Source: Limnobacter alexandrii (GTDB lineage: Bacteria; Pseudomonadota; Gammaproteobacteria; Burkholderiales; Burkholderiaceae_B). From it: 64,000 nucleotides of DNA. The stretch lies in NCBI RefSeq assembly GCF_005871185.1, contig NZ_SWKN01000007.1, forward strand, positions 124,001 to 188,000, written 5' to 3'. Positions 61,261-64,000 of this stretch are shown here, piece by piece; position 1 is the stretch's first letter; each line of letters starts with the position of its first letter. The translations under genes and the position numbers were made by a program. The notes beneath the pieces are model-generated. The model saw only the letters and a program-made list of their open reading frames with translations, did no database searches and had not been told where the DNA came from.

Positions 61261-62298
61261 TTACCCGGCAAGAAGGTCTTGTACCTTCTTGCTGCTGTAA
61301 AAACGCTGAAGATTACGACGCAGGAAACTTTCTGCAAGCCCTTCCTTGATCATCAAGGCGGCAAGGTCTGGAATGTAATTGTCCAACTCGTCCGTAATCA
61401 TCTCGTGGCTGATGCCGATGTCATCGAGCAGGTCCTGCAAGGACTGGTCGCCGTACTTTTCAAAGAAAAAGTCCACACCCAAATCAATGCATGATTTCAG
61501 GTACTCCGTGTTTCGAAACTCCAGCCAGAACTCATAACCCAGCACCATGAATTCTTGCAGATCTTGCTCGGTCAGGTAATCACGGTAAGCTGTCAGCGGC
61601 CATTCACGCACCACATCCCAAAAGGCCAAAGCACTGTTCATGGCAGTTTCGCGATACTGCTCGTTGTCCAGGGTTTCATCCACCATTTCAAGTGAGCCTT
61701 TAACGCCACTTTCCATCAGGTTGCGCACCCGGTCTTCAAGCCCCTCGGACAAATCAGGCGCTTTGGTGCTCAGCCATTCGCGCACCTTGCGCGTGCTGCT
61801 GGCCACGGTGGAGTACTTCATCAGGTTGTTCTGCTCAAACACATAACCTTTGAGTACGGTAAAAATAACGTCCGATAAAAAATGCCGAAACGGCGTGCTG
61901 TTTCTGATGTTGGTCACGGCATGATCAAGTACACCGTCTTGCTCGAATATTTTCTCGATGAACTCAGTGGCGATTGAGTCAGACACCACCTCACCAATCT
62001 TTGTGGTCTGGCTGGCTGGAAACTCAAAAATCCGGTTGGCAATTTCACCGAACAGTTCAGGAATGGCTCCGCCAATTTCCATTTCTACGGCATAACGTTG
62101 CGCAGTGGCTTTAACCTTGTTCTCATCCACTGCATCGCGCAGGCGAATGTGCTCGAACCGTGCAAGCACATGCCCAATTTCGTCGGCCAGCAAAGCCTGG
62201 AATTTTTTACCTTTCAGGTTTTGTAACCAAAAGGCCACCTCGGCTTCAAGCAGTTGCGAAGCCAAGTCTTTGGGCTGGTCAGCGCTGGTTTTAGCCAT
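61261..62298 (-). CDS. Conserved hypothetical helical protein
   Basis: About 345 residues from the ATG at 62298 (62304 also possible). Almost wholly helical, acidic, with no signal peptide or long hydrophobic segment. Blocks such as LLADEIGHVLARFEHIRLRD, IATEFIEKIFEQDGVLDHAV and FRHFLSDVIFTVLKGYVFEQ suggest packed amphipathic helices. I do not recognise the family or a function. It converges with the frameshifted hydrolase (4-bp gap). Confidence 0.7.
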   Translation of the reverse strand: MAKTSADQPKDLASQLLEAEVAFWLQNLKGKKFQALLADEIGHVLARFEHIRLRDAVDENKVKATAQRYAVEMEIGGAIPELFGEIANRIFEFPASQTTKIGEVVSDSIATEFIEKIFEQDGVLDHAVTNIRNSTPFRHFLSDVIFTVLKGYVFEQNNLMKYSTVASSTRKVREWLSTKAPDLSEGLEDRVRNLMESGVKGSLEMVDETLDNEQYRETAMNSALAFWDVVREWPLTAYRDYLTEQDLQEFMVLGYEFWLEFRNTEYLKSCIDLGVDFFFEKYGDQSLQDLLDDIGISHEMITDELDNYIPDLAALMIKEGLAESFLRRNLQRFYSSKKVQDLLAG

Positions 62299-62355
62299 GT
62301 TCAATCCGATGTGTAGTAGTGTTGAGTGATTCTAACCTGCCGTATCGAGGTTCCT

Positions 62356-63051
62356 GTGTTGAAAAAACTGATTACTTTGCTGTTTGTTAGTGCAAGTGCT
62401 CCAGCCCTGGCCCACCTCACCTGGATTGATGTTGGAGAACAAAGTCTTGGATTGTCTACCGGGCACAATTTTCCGGCCAAGGAAATTACGGTCAAGGGCG
62501 AATATGTTCAGTCGATACGTTGCACAACCATGGCTGGCGAGTTGTTCGAGCTTGGGTTTGATGCGCAAAGCATTCGCTATGTTTACCCAAAAAAACCAGC
62601 CAATTGTGTTGCCAAACTTAAAACCACTTTGATCGAACTAACACCAGCCCAGGGGGTTCAGCACTTTTCCGAAAACAAAGTGAGCAAAACACTGATCGAT
62701 CAGGTACGGGCCACCCAAAAGTTTGAGGAAGAGTATTTCAAACTTGCACAAATCAGGCCAGTACTGGTTGGCGATCCGCTGTACAACGAGGACATTGCAC
62801 AGTTTGTGAGCAAGCCCGACGATCCAAAAACGATTTATGTGTACAAAAATGGTGAACCTGTACCCAACCTGCCGGTGGGCCTTGAGTACCCGGAAACCCC
62901 GATTACCCTGTGGAGCAATACCGACGCTGAGGGCAAAGTCAAATTGATCTTGCAACCTACATCAAAAGCGCTATTAAGAGCACTGATCACGGAACAAAAA
63001 GGCTCAGGCTACAAAAGCCAGTTTCTCTCTGTCATTCTGGAGCCCCGATGA
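62356..63051 (+). CDS. Periplasmic protein, possibly DUF4198-like
   Basis: 231 residues from the GTG at 62356, with GAGG 5 nt upstream. Signal peptide ends in APALA, and the mature protein begins HLTWIDVG, similar to the start of DUF4198 (NikM-like metal-uptake helper) proteins. The rest is beta-rich; the region PVPNLPVGLEYPETPITLWS resembles a carboxypeptidase-like Ig repeat. It converges with a TonB-dependent receptor, which would fit a metal or cofactor uptake role. Confidence 0.65.
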   Translation: MLKKLITLLFVSASAPALAHLTWIDVGEQSLGLSTGHNFPAKEITVKGEYVQSIRCTTMAGELFELGFDAQSIRYVYPKKPANCVAKLKTTLIELTPAQGVQHFSENKVSKTLIDQVRATQKFEEEYFKLAQIRPVLVGDPLYNEDIAQFVSKPDDPKTIYVYKNGEPVPNLPVGLEYPETPITLWSNTDAEGKVKLILQPTSKALLRALITEQKGSGYKSQFLSVILEPR

Positions 63052-63072
63052 GCACGTTGCCAGGCAACCTCT

Positions 63073-64000
63073 CTAGAATTGCAAACTCGCCGTCAGGCGA
63101 ATATGTCTTGGTAATGCGGGGTGGAATGTTTTTCCAAACGCCGCATTGCCAGCCAGAAAGTAGTCCTGAGCGTACTGAATATCACTGTTTTCCCGATCAA
63201 AAAGATTAAAGATTGAAAGGTTCAGACTCAGGTCTTTGTTCAGCCTGAAGTTAGCGAACAGATCTGAATTAATGACAGAATCTGACTGAATGCTCCTGTC
63301 TTCAGTCAATGGGGCGCTACCCACATATTTGAACTTGTAACCAAGTTTCAGATCTCCCCAGGTTTGACTCAGTGACACCGCGGCGGACTCCTCTATTGCA
63401 TTCGGAATTCCGTTGTCGGCCACATTCACAAACCGGGCATCCACCAGCGTGACAAAACCATCTATTTCAAATCCCGTTTTGTTGAAGTAACTTGCAATCA
63501 ACTCCAGTCCATTTCTTTTTGTTGCACCATTGGGTTCTGTGGTGCCAGCGTCGCCCACAAATACAAGTTCTGAATCACTTTCCAGTTGAAACAAAGTTGC
63601 CGAGGCGCTCAGGTTTTTGCTGGCGTTGGTGGATTTTATTCCCAACTCAGAGCCTTTGGTTTTTACCAGATAATCAACCGGATTCGCCGTGAACAAGCCA
63701 CGGGGATCATTGCTGTGAAAACCACGGCCTGCCGCAAAAAACAACTCGGTGTTGTGTGCAAAGGGCTTCACGCTGGCTGTAAATTTTGGGCTGACTTGCG
63801 AATCGCTGCGATCGCCTGAGCGATCAAGATTGGGGGTAGAGGGATCTTCATCGTCATCAAACTGACCATTCAAGTCGACATCAAAACTGTCATAACGCAA
63901 ACCACCCGTCAGCTTTAACCATGACACAGGCAGCAACTGTTGTGAAACAAATAAACCAAGATTTCTTTGCTCAAAGGTATCTTCATTTCGAGTGGCCAAA
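63073..64000 (-). CDS. TonB-dependent receptor, C-terminal part (cut by window edge)
   Basis: The last ~309 residues of an outer-membrane barrel: alternating amphipathic strands, YDSFDVDLNGQFDDDEDPST loop, and the terminal LPRHIRLTASLQF ending in Phe, as required for outer-membrane insertion. The DDDEDPSTPNLDRSGDRSD loop and the GFHSNDPRG motif are typical of TonB receptors. The plug domain and signal peptide lie beyond the window. The ligand is not known. Confidence 0.9.
   Translation of the reverse strand, partial: LATRNEDTFEQRNLGLFVSQQLLPVSWLKLTGGLRYDSFDVDLNGQFDDDEDPSTPNLDRSGDRSDSQVSPKFTASVKPFAHNTELFFAAGRGFHSNDPRGLFTANPVDYLVKTKGSELGIKSTNASKNLSASATLFQLESDSELVFVGDAGTTEPNGATKRNGLELIASYFNKTGFEIDGFVTLVDARFVNVADNGIPNAIEESAAVSLSQTWGDLKLGYKFKYVGSAPLTEDRSIQSDSVINSDLFANFRLNKDLSLNLSIFNLFDRENSDIQYAQDYFLAGNAAFGKTFHPALPRHIRLTASLQF

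Overview
The window is a dense chromosomal segment from a Gram-negative bacterium: lipobox and Tat signal peptides, a TonB-dependent receptor, Fur- and LexA-like boxes. The arginine/lysine/ornithine decarboxylase - dcd - apbC neighbourhood at the left end is the order seen in Burkholderiales (Betaproteobacteria). The gene content suggests a Limnobacter-like heterotroph, but the genus is an inference. No rRNA, tRNA, CRISPR array, complete insertion sequence or replication origin was seen.

Left part (1-27 kb): decarboxylase N-terminus, a hydrophobic orphan protein, dcd, a possible secretion-chaperone-like protein, a proline-iminopeptidase-like hydrolase, apbC/mrp, rubredoxin, a DUF2804 protein, a surface protein with a retention-module-like N-terminus and Gly/Asp-rich tandem repeats, two divergent DUF445 membrane paralogues, an epoxide-hydrolase-like enzyme, ferredoxin-NADP reductase, a CMD/SRPBCC pair, a hybrid sensor kinase, dienelactone hydrolase, a small membrane protein behind a LexA-type box, a lipoprotein metallo-hydrolase and an AarF/UbiB kinase. 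A probable minus-strand operon (24.8 to 20.0 kb) carries phosphatidylserine decarboxylase, a spermidine-synthase-like enzyme, a thioesterase, DUF2237, an LCMT-type methyltransferase and DUF1329. Opposite it lie a membrane-anchored class III aminotransferase and an Mpo1-like membrane protein. A gene-free stretch (27.1-27.7 kb) holds two 132-bp inverted arms with covarying internal hairpins.

Middle (27.7-48 kb): acyl-CoA dehydrogenase plus SDR behind a TetR-type palindrome, a CbbR-like regulator divergent from an SbtA-type bicarbonate permease, a lysozyme-like protein overlapping a secreted partner (a possible effector-immunity pair), metR/metE, thiolase, a CPA2 antiporter coupled to an MscS-type channel, a FeeM-like N-acyl amino acid synthase translationally coupled to a 7TM-PAS-GGDEF-EAL protein, a saccharopine-dehydrogenase-like reductase, an NlpE/META protein, and a Fur-box-controlled pair of very small proteins.

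Right part (48-64 kb): a leader with an intrinsic terminator just before a NarK-type nitrate transporter, followed by a PP2C phosphatase-Ser/Thr kinase fusion. Then come divergent PhoD and PhoX phosphatases, an alpha/beta hydrolase, a ParD-like/zeta-kinase toxin-antitoxin pair with promoter and operator, a DUF6279 lipoprotein, a secreted hydrolase split by a one-base frameshift in a T-tract, two poorly characterised genes, and the C-terminal part of a TonB-dependent receptor cut by the window end. The most interesting places are the covarying inverted repeat, the NarK leader, the lysozyme-like pair, the FeeM/EAL operon and the phospholipid/aminotransferase/Mpo1-like locus.
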